Positions 1-8,593 of a stretch of 64,000 bases of DNA are shown here, one piece after another; positions within the stretch are counted from its first letter, which is position 1, and every line of letters begins with the position of its first letter. The notes beneath the pieces were generated by a model that was not told the origin of the DNA, did no database searches, and saw only the letters and a program-made list of their open reading frames with translations. Source of the stretch: an uncultured Colwellia sp. (GTDB taxonomy: Bacteria > Pseudomonadota > Gammaproteobacteria > Enterobacterales > Alteromonadaceae). Made by a program: the position numbers and the translations under genes. The stretch is taken from NCBI GenBank assembly GCA_913058145.1, contig CAJXQM010000002.1, positions 62,001 through 126,000 of the forward strand, in the 5' to 3' direction.

Positions 1-100
1 GTTGTTTATGGATTTCTATGCTGTTTTTAGCCTTAACCGCAGCAATTTCAACAAAATTACCTTTGTTAAAATTTAGTCAGTAAGCACCATTTAAAGAATA

Positions 101-124
101 AGGCCTAACATTACAATTAGGCCT
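101..124 (-). terminator. Inverted repeat downstream of the yfaZ-like gene
   Basis: A perfect 8-bp inverted repeat (AGGCCTAA / TTAGGCCT, 8-nt loop) lies 25 bp past the stop codon of the minus-strand yfaZ-like gene. The following tract on the minus strand is only weakly U-rich, so this is a probable rather than a classical intrinsic terminator. Confidence 0.45.
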
Positions 125-148
125 ATGGATAATGTGAAATAATCGGTA

Positions 149-700
149 TTAAAATAAAAATTTAAGGCCAAGATTAAAACCATTATCCATTTTTAAATCA
201 CCACCTAACGCTTGATTTACTTGTATATTACGGTAGTTAATATACACAGTACCATTGATTAATAATTGATAACTTGCCGTGATGGTTAGGTCCGTCAAAT
301 AATCTAAATCATCTGATAACGTTGGGCTAGGTGCATAATAAACTGAACCATGTAGTTGAAATTTGTCATTCATTGGTATTTTATAATTAAGTTCACCACC
401 GAGACCTAAGCCTTGAATGTTTTCACCAAAAAAACGGATAACGTAAGCTTTACCACCCAAAGCCGCTTCAAGGTTTTTATTTTGTTCTAAAACGCCTGTA
501 ACTAAACCTTTTAATGAGTATAAATGAACGTCATCGGCATGTAACATTGCTACTGAAAATTCATTATCTTGTGAAAAATTTTTTGAGCCAGCTTCAACGC
601 TTAATACATCGTTACTGATATCAATAGCCAGGTTAGTTGCTTGGCTGTTTAAAGTTGTAATAGTTAATAAGCTTACGATATATAATGCTATTTTTTTCAT
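149..700 (-). CDS. YfaZ family outer membrane protein
   Basis: A 183-residue protein with an N-terminal signal peptide (MKKIALYIVSLL..., cleavage probably after the QA of NSQA). The rest is a small beta-barrel-like body with alternating hydrophobic residues, Gly-rich turns such as GLGLGGELNYKIP, and a C-terminal aromatic residue (GLKFLF), the usual outer membrane insertion signal. Length and pattern match the YfaZ family, whose function is not established. The start is an ATG with a Shine-Dalgarno AGGA that is repeated in the leader (see the repeat at 707-748). It is transcribed alone, away from the PAS gene. I am fairly sure of the family and know no substrate. Confidence 0.72.
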   Translation of the reverse strand: MKKIALYIVSLLTITTLNSQATNLAIDISNDVLSVEAGSKNFSQDNEFSVAMLHADDVHLYSLKGLVTGVLEQNKNLEAALGGKAYVIRFFGENIQGLGLGGELNYKIPMNDKFQLHGSVYYAPSPTLSDDLDYLTDLTITASYQLLINGTVYINYRNIQVNQALGGDLKMDNGFNLGLKFLF

Positions 701-706
701 AATAAT

Positions 707-748
707 TCCTTTCTAATAAATCCTTTCTAATAAATCCTTCATAATAAA
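707..748. repeat. Three 14-bp tandem repeats in the yfaZ-like leader
   Basis: TCCTTTCTAATAAA occurs twice in tandem, followed by a third copy with three mismatches. On the minus strand each unit carries AGGA, so the yfaZ-like mRNA leader has three spaced Shine-Dalgarno-like elements, the last just before the ATG. A change in copy number would move or remove ribosome binding sequences. Confidence 0.7.
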
Positions 749-1218
749 GATCGACGTCAATTAAGTATTTTATAAAATAAAACAACATAAACGACTTATC
801 TAGTATTTTGCTATCTAAACAATGACACGGATTTTAAACACTTTTCTTCAATAATCAAATAAGAATATTTAATTTTTTGCATGGCTGCATTTTAACATAT
901 AACATCGCCTATTTTATGGCATGAGTGAACGTAGTGTTAATAGTGTACCTCCTGAATAACTGATGTTAACGCTAAAGCACTTCGTTAGTTGATCAGTTTT
1001 TGACTTGCTCACTTCAGTAATACGAGATGCAAGTAATTATCCAGCACAGCCTGGGCACATTATAGATAAAAAACGCCTTGCTTACCGTACGGCTGCAAAT
1101 ATCATAATACGAAGTATCTACTAAACTAATATGTTGTGAACGGGTCTTAGGCATGACAATCATTAGACTTAACAAAGGTAAATAAGCTTAATTTAATGAT
1201 GTAAATATACATAAGTTA
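749..1218. other. Non-coding region between yfaZ-like and PAS genes
   Basis: About 470 bp with no convincing ORF on either strand. It must hold the yfaZ-like promoter (minus strand). Short stretches around 960-1100 read like decayed coding sequence on the minus strand but are interrupted by stops, and I could not assign them to a family. Confidence 0.4.
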
Positions 1219-1635
1219 TTATGGGTAACTTGATAACGTTCCTACCCTATGGGTGAGTGATTTTTTATACTCACGTTTACAGGCATAATATACACTTTCA
1301 GATATTTCGGAACCAAAACATCTAGTGTGAATAAATTCGCTTTCATTTTCATATACACTTGAATTATATAACATATATAACACTTTGTGCTTACCATAGA
1401 CCATAGCAGGGAAGTTTGTAAAGGATTCTAATTTGACCAACTTATTCATCATTTGATCTAAACATGACTTGTCGAATTGAAACTCAGACACATGATGACC
1501 CACATATTCTTCTTCACTGTAGCCTAATATATTTAATTCATGATCGTTAGCATATTCAATTATGCCTTCAGATGAAACCGTATGGATTCCAATATTTGAA
1601 TTTTTGATAAAATCTAAAGCTTGTTCTATAAGCAT
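1219..1635 (-). CDS. Small PAS-domain protein
   Basis: A single PAS fold fills most of the protein (roughly residues 5-110 from the ATG): the IGIHTVSSEGIIEYAN start and the LGYSEEEYVGHHVSEF helix region are typical. There is no output domain, so it is either a stand-alone sensor or a remnant of a larger signalling protein. The ORF track begins at a TTG 39 nt upstream and would add a VIKVIKVIK stretch encoded by 9-bp tandem repeats. I prefer the ATG at 1635, which makes the repeats part of the leader and gives 138 residues. It is monocistronic; ligand and partner are unknown. Confidence 0.6.
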   Translation of the reverse strand: MLIEQALDFIKNSNIGIHTVSSEGIIEYANDHELNILGYSEEEYVGHHVSEFQFDKSCLDQMMNKLVKLESFTNFPAMVYGKHKVLYMLYNSSVYENESEFIHTRCFGSEISESVYYACKREYKKSLTHRVGTLSSYP

Positions 1636-1640
1636 TTGTT

Positions 1641-1667
1641 TAATTACCTTAATTACCTTAATTACCT
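1641..1667. repeat. 9-bp tandem repeat (3 copies) ahead of the PAS gene
   Basis: TAATTACCT is repeated three times exactly. On the minus strand each copy supplies AAGGT, a Shine-Dalgarno-like element, immediately upstream of the preferred ATG. If the upstream TTG were used, the repeats would encode (VIK)3 in frame. Confidence 0.8.
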
Positions 1668-1817
1668 TATTCAATATTAAGTAATTAGTTCGACAAAATC
1701 TATATCTTTAGCTAAATAACTTTCACACAACTATTGATACCGCATGTGTTCGTCAACCTATATATCCGCTCCACTTGAATTACAATAAATTCCTCTTCAA
1801 GTAAAGCGAGTATAAAC

Positions 1818-2531
1818 CTACTCGGCCTTCTCTTTTGGCAGATATTTATAACCGGTAATCATGGCAGAAACCAATGCCGTTTTTTCTCTTCTCTCAGCAA
1901 AAATAACACCTATAATATGTAAAGGAATAAGAAAAATCAGTCCATAAAAAGCATAAAAATGGGCGGTAATGAATGGTTTTCGTATATCCCTCATTGCTTT
2001 ATAGGCTTCTTCATCAACGTTAACTTTTGAATAAGGTTTAATGGCTTCAATATTCTGTTTATCTATTGCAATACTTTCGGCAAAAGATTGCCCAAAAGGT
2101 GGGTAGTAAATATCTGTTCCCGCAACAACCAGACCTGAAATCATTTGAATGAACAATAAAGAGAATAAGGCAAGTAACATCAATTTACCTGCGGGGTTAT
2201 GCCCTTTGTAGGTTGCTTTTTTATGCTCTTTAAAGTCAATTAATTCTTGTGAAAAACCTTTGTTAAAGGGTAAAATTTTACCCCATTTTTCGTATGATTT
2301 ACCTATAAAACCAAGAAGTAACCTAAAAAGTAAGTTGATTGCAAAAACATATCCTACGATTACATGGATTGTTTTTAATAGAATTTTACCATCCGTGCTA
2401 ACCCCAAATAATTTGGCATTTAAAATGAGGGTTCCTATACAAATGAGTAATGTAATGGCGATTACATTTATCCAATGAAACAACCTTATATTACGACTCC
2501 ACACAAAAATTTGTTCTCGTTTAGTATTCAT
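1818..2531 (-). CDS. Cytochrome b561 domain protein (Ni/Fe-hydrogenase b-type like)
   Basis: A 237-residue inner membrane protein with four hydrophobic helices. Candidate heme-ligand histidines are in RLFHWIN (helix 1), TIHVIVGY (helix 2) and the last two helices (ITAHFYAFY and PLHIIGVIF), which is the cytochrome b561/b-type hydrogenase arrangement for two b hemes. It should pass electrons between the quinone pool and a periplasmic partner, but no soluble redox partner is encoded beside it. A periplasmic loop between helices 3 and 4 (YYPPFGQSFAES...) is typical of the family. It is probably monocistronic, with an ATG start. The assignment to the broad family is strong, the specific partner unknown. 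Confidence 0.75.
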   Translation of the reverse strand: MNTKREQIFVWSRNIRLFHWINVIAITLLICIGTLILNAKLFGVSTDGKILLKTIHVIVGYVFAINLLFRLLLGFIGKSYEKWGKILPFNKGFSQELIDFKEHKKATYKGHNPAGKLMLLALFSLLFIQMISGLVVAGTDIYYPPFGQSFAESIAIDKQNIEAIKPYSKVNVDEEAYKAMRDIRKPFITAHFYAFYGLIFLIPLHIIGVIFAERREKTALVSAMITGYKYLPKEKAE

Positions 2532-2661
2532 ATTAGTCTCTCTTTTTTGTCGTAAATAATACGTTAATTAAGTATAGAATAAACTATCTTTAATTAACTT
2601 TTATTGTTCTAAGTTCGCTTATGCGACGCTGATTTGGAAATAAAATTGGTAAGGGTATATA

Positions 2662-2964
2662 TTAAAAATGTCCACTTTCTATAACAGGTGTTAACCAATA
2701 TCTTAATTTAGCGGGTTGGCAAACAGGGTTTAAACACGCTTTAAGCATACTCACCTCATTTGAAGCGATAAGTACTTCAAATTGATAAAATGCTCTATAG
2801 CCCTCAACCTGTTCCGATATATCGAATAAGCTATGTTCTTTACTATAGCCGCTCATTTTATTTAAGTTAAACCCTGTCAGATTTTGCAAACTGATTAACC
2901 GATCAATAATCTCATCTTTTAAGCTTTCGGGGACATGTAACGTAAAGAGTAATACATCAGTCAT
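2662..2964 (-). CDS. DUF3240 family protein linked to the metal efflux pump
   Basis: A 100-residue soluble protein of the size and pattern of DUF3240 (PII-like fold expected), a family that often sits next to CusA/CzcA-type RND genes. Its start overlaps the end of the pump gene by 8 bp, which argues for translational coupling in one operon: adaptor, pump, DUF3240. A regulatory or metal-sensing role for the pump is plausible but not shown. I see no CxxC or His-rich metal site; there is one Cys-containing segment (LKACLNPVCQP) that could bind a soft metal. Confidence 0.65.
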   Translation of the reverse strand: MTDVLLFTLHVPESLKDEIIDRLISLQNLTGFNLNKMSGYSKEHSLFDISEQVEGYRAFYQFEVLIASNEVSMLKACLNPVCQPAKLRYWLTPVIESGHF

Positions 2965-5900
2965 TTTTTTTCTCCAACCAGCAATAAAATATAGGTAATA
3001 AATATAAGGTAGTAATAGTGGACGTTATCAACCCTCCGATAACGACTATTGCTAAAGGTTTTTGAATCTCAGCCCCTGGGCCTGTGGCAAAAACTAAAGG
3101 TAATAACCCAAACATGGCGGTTGTCGCGGTCATTAATACTGGCCTTAATCGACGATTTGCACCGTCAATAACGCGTTTAACTAAACTTTGTGATGACAGT
3201 TTCGTTTGTTCAAAATAACTGATCATGACGATGCCATTTAACACAGCTACGCCAAGCAACGCGATAAAGCCTACCGAAGCGGGTACCGATAAGTATTCTT
3301 TACTCAGGTACAACGCAATAATACCGCCCATCAAAGCAAACGGGATATTCGCAATAATCAGCGCTGATTTAGCGGTTGAATTAAAAGTGGTAAATAAAAT
3401 AATAAATATGAGTAAAAGTGCAAGAGGAATTAACACCAATAAATTTTTTGTTGCCCTTTGTTGGCTTTCAAATTCACCACCAAAGGATAAGGAATAGCCT
3501 GGTGGAAGCTTAATAGTATTGGTTATTTTAGTATTTAATTCATTTACAAAGCTAACCACATCGCGGTTTACAACATTGGCACTTACTGAGGCAAATCGGT
3601 TACCCTTCTCTCTTTCAATTAACAAAGGGCCTGTTTTAAAGGTGATTTCAGCTACCTGTTCAAGTGCTACCAACGTGTTGTTAGGCATTAAAATAAGCTT
3701 TTGTTTTAATGCCTTTATTGAGGATATCACATTATAATTATCACTCTTATTTTTTGTCCCATTGAAAACAATCGGTATAGAACGATTACCTTCTAGCAAA
3801 GAAGAAATTTGTAGCCCTTCAAGTTGAGACGTTAAGTAATGACTTAATTGCTCTGTAGATAATGAAAATTGGCTCGCTACCGCTGGAATGAGTTTTATAT
3901 TGACATATTTTCCGCCTTCAATGATTGCCATTTGTACATCAGAAGCGCCTTCAATTTTATTAGCCAATGCGGTTATTTGTTCAACTAACGCGGCAAGTGT
4001 TGAAATATCATTGCCAAAAACTTTAATAGAAATATCGCCAGTGCTACCGGTTAGCATTTCTGAAACTCTCATTTGAATGGGCTGGGTGAAACCGACATTC
4101 ATACCAGGAAACTGACTGAGAATTTTTCGTATATCTTCAATCAATTCTTTTTTAGTATCGAAGCGCCATTCACTTTTTGATGCAAGTTCCATAAACACAT
4201 CCGTTTCATTTAACCCCATAGGATCAAGGCCCAGTTCATCTGAACCTGTTCGGGCCACTATCTGTACTATTTCTGGAATACTTTTTAGTAGTGCCCTTTC
4301 AACTTGTTCATCAATATCAATGGATGACTTTAAGGAAATACTGGGAGATTTTTCAAGTTGTACAATAATGTCGCCTTCATCAAGTACAGGCATGAAGCTT
4401 TTGCCTAAATCTTTAAAAAGTACCAGACTAACAATTAATACGCTTAACGACAGTAGTACTAAAGCACCTGGCTTGTCGGCCACTTTAGTTAACGTTTTTA
4501 CATAATACTTTTGCAGAAATACAACAAGTTTAGGCGGTTTAACCGCCTCATTTTTTAATAAAAATGAAGCGAGTATTGGAATAATGGTCAGTGACAAAAT
4601 CAATGCACTTAACATAGCAAAAACAATGGTGAGTGCTACTGGCGTAAAGAGTTTACCTTCTAACCCTGAAAGCATTAATAAAGGCGAAAAGACAATAATA
4701 ATGATTATTGTGCCTGAAAATACCGGTGTTGCCACCTCTTTACATGCTCTAAAAATGATGTGTAATCTAGGTAAGTGTTGATTGTTTTCAAGTCTGTTTA
4801 CTATATTTTCAACAATAACTACGGAAGAATCAACCAACATACCGATAGCAATAACTAGCCCACCAAGGCTCATTAAGTTTGCCGATAAATCAAACTGCTT
4901 CATTAGAATGAAGGTCATCAATGCCGCCATGGGTAGTGACAGTGCAACGACTAAAGAAGATCGAATATCCCCTAAAAAAATAGCGAGTAGCACAACAACT
5001 AGAATAACAGCCTGCCCCAACGCACTTGTTATGGTGCTTATTGCGGTATTGATTAAGTTAGATCTATCATAAAAAACATTGATTTTTGTTCCTTGTGGTA
5101 ACGACGCTTCTATCATTTTTAGTTTGTTTTTTACCTCGGTAACTACTTGTGCGGTATTGCTGTTTTTTAACGCTATGATTAAGCCCTGAGTTGCCTCTTC
5201 TCCATCTTTAGTGACCGCACCGTAGCGTGTTAGACTGCCTACCTTTATTGTTGCAACGTCTTGAAGGCGTATAACTTTGTTTGCACTTGTTTTAATCACC
5301 GTTTCTTTTATTGAATCGATGTTTTCATATTTCCCTTCCGTTCTTAGGATCAGTGTATCGTTGCCTTTGATAAGTCGGCCAATACCCCCATTTTGATTTG
5401 TTTGGGTAATAACAGATTCAATGTCATCAAAAGAAATACGGTATTGTTGCATCAGTAAAATATCAGGTACTATTTCATAAGTTTTTACAAAACCACCTAG
5501 GCTGTTTACGTCAGCCACACCAGCCACTGTTCTGAGTAAAGGGCGAATTTGCCAATCGAGTAATTCTCTTTTTTCTATCAGTGATAATGCAGGGTTTTCA
5601 ACGGTGAACATGAAAACTTCACTTAAAGGCGTACTCATTGGCGCCATACCCCCACTAATATTTGAAGGGAGCGTTGGGAGTATATTAACTAGCCTTTCAT
5701 TGACTTGTTGCCTTGCCCAATAAATATCTGTTCCATCTTCAAAGTCAATGGTGATATCAGTGATAGAATACTTTGTCGTTGAACGCAGCATTTCTTGTGA
5801 AGGAATACCAAGCAACTCAGTTTCAATAATTCGCGTTACTTGCGATTCAATTTCTAACGCATTCATCCCGGGTAATTTAAGAACTATTTTAACTTGCGTT

Positions 5901-6031
5901 GGTGATATTTCAGGAAAAGCATCGACGGGGATTTCTAACCAAGATTTCACGCCAATAAACATGACTAAAATAGCTAAGATACTGACAAATAATCGCTGAG
6001 TGAGAGAAAACTTAATAAGTTGGTTTAACAT
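2957..6031 (-). CDS. Heavy-metal efflux RND pump, CusA/CzcA family
   Basis: A 1024-residue inner membrane RND permease with the usual two halves, each with large periplasmic domains and TM bundles. The HME-RND signature is clear (DFEDGTDIYWARQQVNERL). It should export a metal ion by proton antiport with the adaptor encoded directly upstream; the pump ATG follows the adaptor stop immediately. The TM4 segment reads AIGMLVDSSVVIVEN, lacking the DFG of classical divalent-metal CzcA pumps and closer to the CusA-type AIGxxVD. The substrate class therefore cannot be fixed from this sequence. The gene is full length without frameshift. Confidence 0.88.
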   Translation of the reverse strand: MLNQLIKFSLTQRLFVSILAILVMFIGVKSWLEIPVDAFPEISPTQVKIVLKLPGMNALEIESQVTRIIETELLGIPSQEMLRSTTKYSITDITIDFEDGTDIYWARQQVNERLVNILPTLPSNISGGMAPMSTPLSEVFMFTVENPALSLIEKRELLDWQIRPLLRTVAGVADVNSLGGFVKTYEIVPDILLMQQYRISFDDIESVITQTNQNGGIGRLIKGNDTLILRTEGKYENIDSIKETVIKTSANKVIRLQDVATIKVGSLTRYGAVTKDGEEATQGLIIALKNSNTAQVVTEVKNKLKMIEASLPQGTKINVFYDRSNLINTAISTITSALGQAVILVVVLLAIFLGDIRSSLVVALSLPMAALMTFILMKQFDLSANLMSLGGLVIAIGMLVDSSVVIVENIVNRLENNQHLPRLHIIFRACKEVATPVFSGTIIIIIVFSPLLMLSGLEGKLFTPVALTIVFAMLSALILSLTIIPILASFLLKNEAVKPPKLVVFLQKYYVKTLTKVADKPGALVLLSLSVLIVSLVLFKDLGKSFMPVLDEGDIIVQLEKSPSISLKSSIDIDEQVERALLKSIPEIVQIVARTGSDELGLDPMGLNETDVFMELASKSEWRFDTKKELIEDIRKILSQFPGMNVGFTQPIQMRVSEMLTGSTGDISIKVFGNDISTLAALVEQITALANKIEGASDVQMAIIEGGKYVNIKLIPAVASQFSLSTEQLSHYLTSQLEGLQISSLLEGNRSIPIVFNGTKNKSDNYNVISSIKALKQKLILMPNNTLVALEQVAEITFKTGPLLIEREKGNRFASVSANVVNRDVVSFVNELNTKITNTIKLPPGYSLSFGGEFESQQRATKNLLVLIPLALLLIFIILFTTFNSTAKSALIIANIPFALMGGIIALYLSKEYLSVPASVGFIALLGVAVLNGIVMISYFEQTKLSSQSLVKRVIDGANRRLRPVLMTATTAMFGLLPLVFATGPGAEIQKPLAIVVIGGLITSTITTLYLLPIFYCWLEKKND

Positions 6032-7108
6032 TTACTCTGCTCCTAAGCTAAGTAAATCACCCTGTAAAATACTTACTGAACTGATCAGCCCTTGTTTGCC
6101 TTCAATACTTTCTTTTGTCGTAAAAATATACACGCCTTCACTGCTACCAATAATATTAATAGGAATCAAAGACAGTGCTTCTTTAACTTTAATCGCAATA
6201 TAATTATTATTTTCAAATTCAAAAACAGCTGTCTTGGCAATCTTATATCCATCCATTTTCTGTATAGGAGTGACTTTTATGACTTGACCCAATATTAATT
6301 TACAATCCATCGAGGCTGGCTCAGCCCACACTATTTGGTGAAACTTATCGGCAATTTTCTCAATACTATTGATGTTAAGACGACAGGTTGAGTTAACGTC
6401 AAAATGAGATAAATTTGATGCGGTCAAAAGCGGTACGTTAACTTTAACCTTAATGGCGTTTATATCGACAAGATCAAAGGCAAGTTCACCTGACATTTTA
6501 CTCCCGATTAAACTCGGTATTTGTATCACGCCTTTTTTAGGGCTGATAATAGTAATTTGTTCATTTTCATCAATATGTAAAAAAGACATTAGATGTTGAA
6601 TGTGTTCAAAATTTAGTTTGGCTTCATAGTAACTTTTAGTGATCTCTATCCACTGTGAGCTTTTAATCGTTTTGTTCTCAAAATACTGCTTATTGGTTTG
6701 AAAGTGCCTTTCTTGAATTTCAAGTAACACCTTTGTTGTCTCGTATTCATCAATAAAGTGATGAACATCATAGCCTTCAACCAATGCGATTGACTCTCCT
6801 TGGTTGACTACACTGCCATTTTTCACCTGATAGCTAATTCGTTGTACATCAAAGGGAAATCTAACGGAATAATTATTACCTGCCATGTAACTAATTTCGC
6901 CTATTAAGTTTTGACCTCTCATTAATTCAATTTTTTGAACGTCTGAAAATTTCGTTTCAAAGTTGCCTAATGATGAAAGTTCAATCATTTTTATACCCTC
7001 AGCAGCATTTACCGTAGAAATTTTAATTAATACAACTATTAAAAAGTAAAATAACGAATATTGGCATTTAATGCTTATTGATGATTTTTTTATAAAAAGT
7101 AATGACAT
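6032..7108 (-). CDS. RND efflux periplasmic adaptor subunit (HlyD/CusB-like)
   Basis: 358 residues with an N-terminal hydrophobic segment (YFLIVVLIKISTVNA, signal or anchor). A barrel-sandwich/lipoyl half (NGSVVNQGESIALVEG) is followed by an alpha hairpin (about residues 135-175), then beta-barrel and membrane-proximal domains. It would link the RND pump to an outer membrane channel. It is the first gene of the efflux operon, directly abutting the pump gene. No TolC/CusC-type outer membrane factor is encoded nearby, so the complex must borrow one from elsewhere in the genome. The sequence is divergent from typical CusB/CzcB and has no obvious Met- or His-rich N-terminal metal site. Confidence 0.75.
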   Translation of the reverse strand: MSLLFIKKSSISIKCQYSLFYFLIVVLIKISTVNAAEGIKMIELSSLGNFETKFSDVQKIELMRGQNLIGEISYMAGNNYSVRFPFDVQRISYQVKNGSVVNQGESIALVEGYDVHHFIDEYETTKVLLEIQERHFQTNKQYFENKTIKSSQWIEITKSYYEAKLNFEHIQHLMSFLHIDENEQITIISPKKGVIQIPSLIGSKMSGELAFDLVDINAIKVKVNVPLLTASNLSHFDVNSTCRLNINSIEKIADKFHQIVWAEPASMDCKLILGQVIKVTPIQKMDGYKIAKTAVFEFENNNYIAIKVKEALSLIPINIIGSSEGVYIFTTKESIEGKQGLISSVSILQGDLLSLGAE

Positions 7109-7266
7109 ATAATTGATTCATAGAAAATAAGTTTATGATCCTATTATTACTTTTTTATATTGATAAATCATTAGGCATACGTTGATTTTTGCTATTTACA
7201 TCGTTATTCTTGAGTATGGTACATTTGCCCATTTATTTTGTATCCAACTGATAGTTAAGGGGTTTT

Positions 7267-7755
7267 ATGAGAGATAAGTTTATAGCAATAATATTGCTTG
7301 TTATTATGTGTTTAAATTTTTCTGACGTGTTTACTGATATATCTTTAGGTGTTCCGCTCTGGCATATTATCTCTGAAAGTCTCATTGTTATCGTGTCAGG
7401 AATTGGTGCGTTATATTTAATCAAAGATATTTATGCGCGAACGTCTGATATATCGAGGCTAAAACAAGAATTATTAATCTCGGATGATAAATTTAGGAAT
7501 ATTTCTGATGAAATGAAAAATGCTCGCCATGAGTATAGCGCCGTTATTCATAGCCAATTCAAACAATGGTCACTGACGCCAAGTGAACAAGATGTTGCGA
7601 TGTTATTGTTAAAAGGATTGAGCTTTAAAGAGATTAGTGGTGTAAGAAATACTAAAGAAAAAACCGTTCGCCAACAAGCTTCTGTTATCTACAGTAAAGC
7701 GAATGTTGAAGGAAGGCATGAACTTGCGGCATGGTTCTTAGAAGATTTCATGTAA
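7267..7755 (+). CDS. Membrane-anchored LuxR-type HTH regulator
   Basis: 162 residues. Two hydrophobic helices at the N-terminus (about 5-22 and 33-52) are followed by a short coiled-coil linker (ISRLKQELLISDDKFRNISDEM). The C-terminal LuxR/GerE-type helix-turn-helix reads LTPSEQDVAMLLLKGLSFKEI, with KTVRQQASVIYSKANV as recognition region. It is transcribed divergently from the efflux operon with about 160 bp between the starts, so it is the natural candidate to control it. The unusual point is a DNA-binding domain tethered to the membrane with no receiver or ligand domain: sensing would have to occur in the membrane or the small periplasmic loop. Confidence 0.72.
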   Translation: MRDKFIAIILLVIMCLNFSDVFTDISLGVPLWHIISESLIVIVSGIGALYLIKDIYARTSDISRLKQELLISDDKFRNISDEMKNARHEYSAVIHSQFKQWSLTPSEQDVAMLLLKGLSFKEISGVRNTKEKTVRQQASVIYSKANVEGRHELAAWFLEDFM

Positions 7756-7888
7756 ATGTTTAAAATTAAATTACTCTCGGCTCAACAGATAGTTAATAGC
7801 AGACATTAAATGTAATACCTGTGATAGTAACTTAGTGTATAAATAATTGTATCATCGATATAACCTTAGTTATGCTTGTCATACCATA

Positions 7889-8497
7889 TTAGGTAACTTT
7901 ATTGAAAGGCATATACTCTAAAGCCGTTTGATAAACTTCCGTCATTCGTGATTTATCATTATATACCCGCTCAATTACCGCTATACCCCTAGTTAATGCA
8001 ACTAAATACCGTGCAGTAGATTGTGCATTGCCACCGAATTGCTTATCTTTTATCGCTTGTTCAAGACGGTTTTTCATAATGACTTCTAGGCCGTCAAGAA
8101 AGCGGGTAAGACATAATTGAATGTCGGGACATTTTTGTGCGGCCTCCATGATTGCACGCGTACTAAAACAACCCCTTACCTCTTTATCACTACATAGACG
8201 CTCTACTACGGTGTTTAATAATTGGGTAAAAGCTTTTTTAGCATCCGAGTTTTGTAATTCACCTTCAATCAGCGTTAGAAAGTTGTTGGTATAATGACTA
8301 AAAGCTTTTAAAAAAAGAACATTTTTATTTTTATATGCATTGTACAAGCTGCCTCGCTGTACACCTGTTTCCTCTGCAAGGTCGAGCATGGTAGTGGCGA
8401 TAAAACCCTTCCTAGAGAATACGTCAACGGCAATATCTAATACTTTTTCTTCATTAAATTTACGTGTACCAACCATACTTTCTCTACTTATTTTCAT
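7889..8497 (-). CDS. TetR/AcrR family transcriptional regulator
   Basis: An N-terminal TetR helix-turn-helix (KVLDIAVDVFSRKGFIATTMLDLAEETGVQRGSLYNAYKNK) is followed by an all-helical ligand domain of usual length. The track starts at a TTG; I prefer the ATG at 8497, which has AGGA about 8 nt upstream and gives about 202 residues. The ligand domain contains Cys residues (RLCSDKEVRGCFSTRA) that could react with electrophiles. The gene diverges from a glutathione S-transferase pair. The shared 96-bp spacer holds two dyad operators, so it most likely represses the GST genes and itself until an electrophile or xenobiotic appears. The inducer is inference. Confidence 0.82.
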   Translation of the reverse strand: MKISRESMVGTRKFNEEKVLDIAVDVFSRKGFIATTMLDLAEETGVQRGSLYNAYKNKNVLFLKAFSHYTNNFLTLIEGELQNSDAKKAFTQLLNTVVERLCSDKEVRGCFSTRAIMEAAQKCPDIQLCLTRFLDGLEVIMKNRLEQAIKDKQFGGNAQSTARYLVALTRGIAVIERVYNDKSRMTEVYQTALEYMPFNKVT

Positions 8498-8535
8498 TCG
8501 TGGATATCCTGACAATAGCGTATCTTAACTTATTC

Positions 8536-8569
8536 TTGACATCAGTGTCATCTTTGACATACTTGTCAA
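8536..8569. promoter_or_regulatory. Twin palindromic operators over the GST promoter
   Basis: Two dyads with the same half-site and spacing lie 18 bp apart centre to centre: TGACA-TCAG-TGTCA (8537-8550) and TTGACA-TACT-TGTCAA (8554-8569). The first overlaps a consensus -35 (TTGACA, 8536-8541), with a plausible -10 (CATACT, 8558-8563) inside the second. A TetR dimer pair here would block RNA polymerase, and the site also covers the upstream side of the tetR gene. Confidence 0.7.
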
Positions 8570-8593
8570 GGATAATTTCAAAAGGAATACTTA

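Noticed and set aside
960-1110. Possible transposase remnant upstream of the yfaZ-like gene
   Set aside because: Short readable pieces on the minus strand are broken by stops and match no family I can name.
2260-6298. Many plus-strand ORFs opposite the efflux operon (e.g. 3225-3497, 4782-5072, 6092-6298)
   Set aside because: They are antisense shadows of the long RND and adaptor genes, lack family motifs and good ribosome sites.
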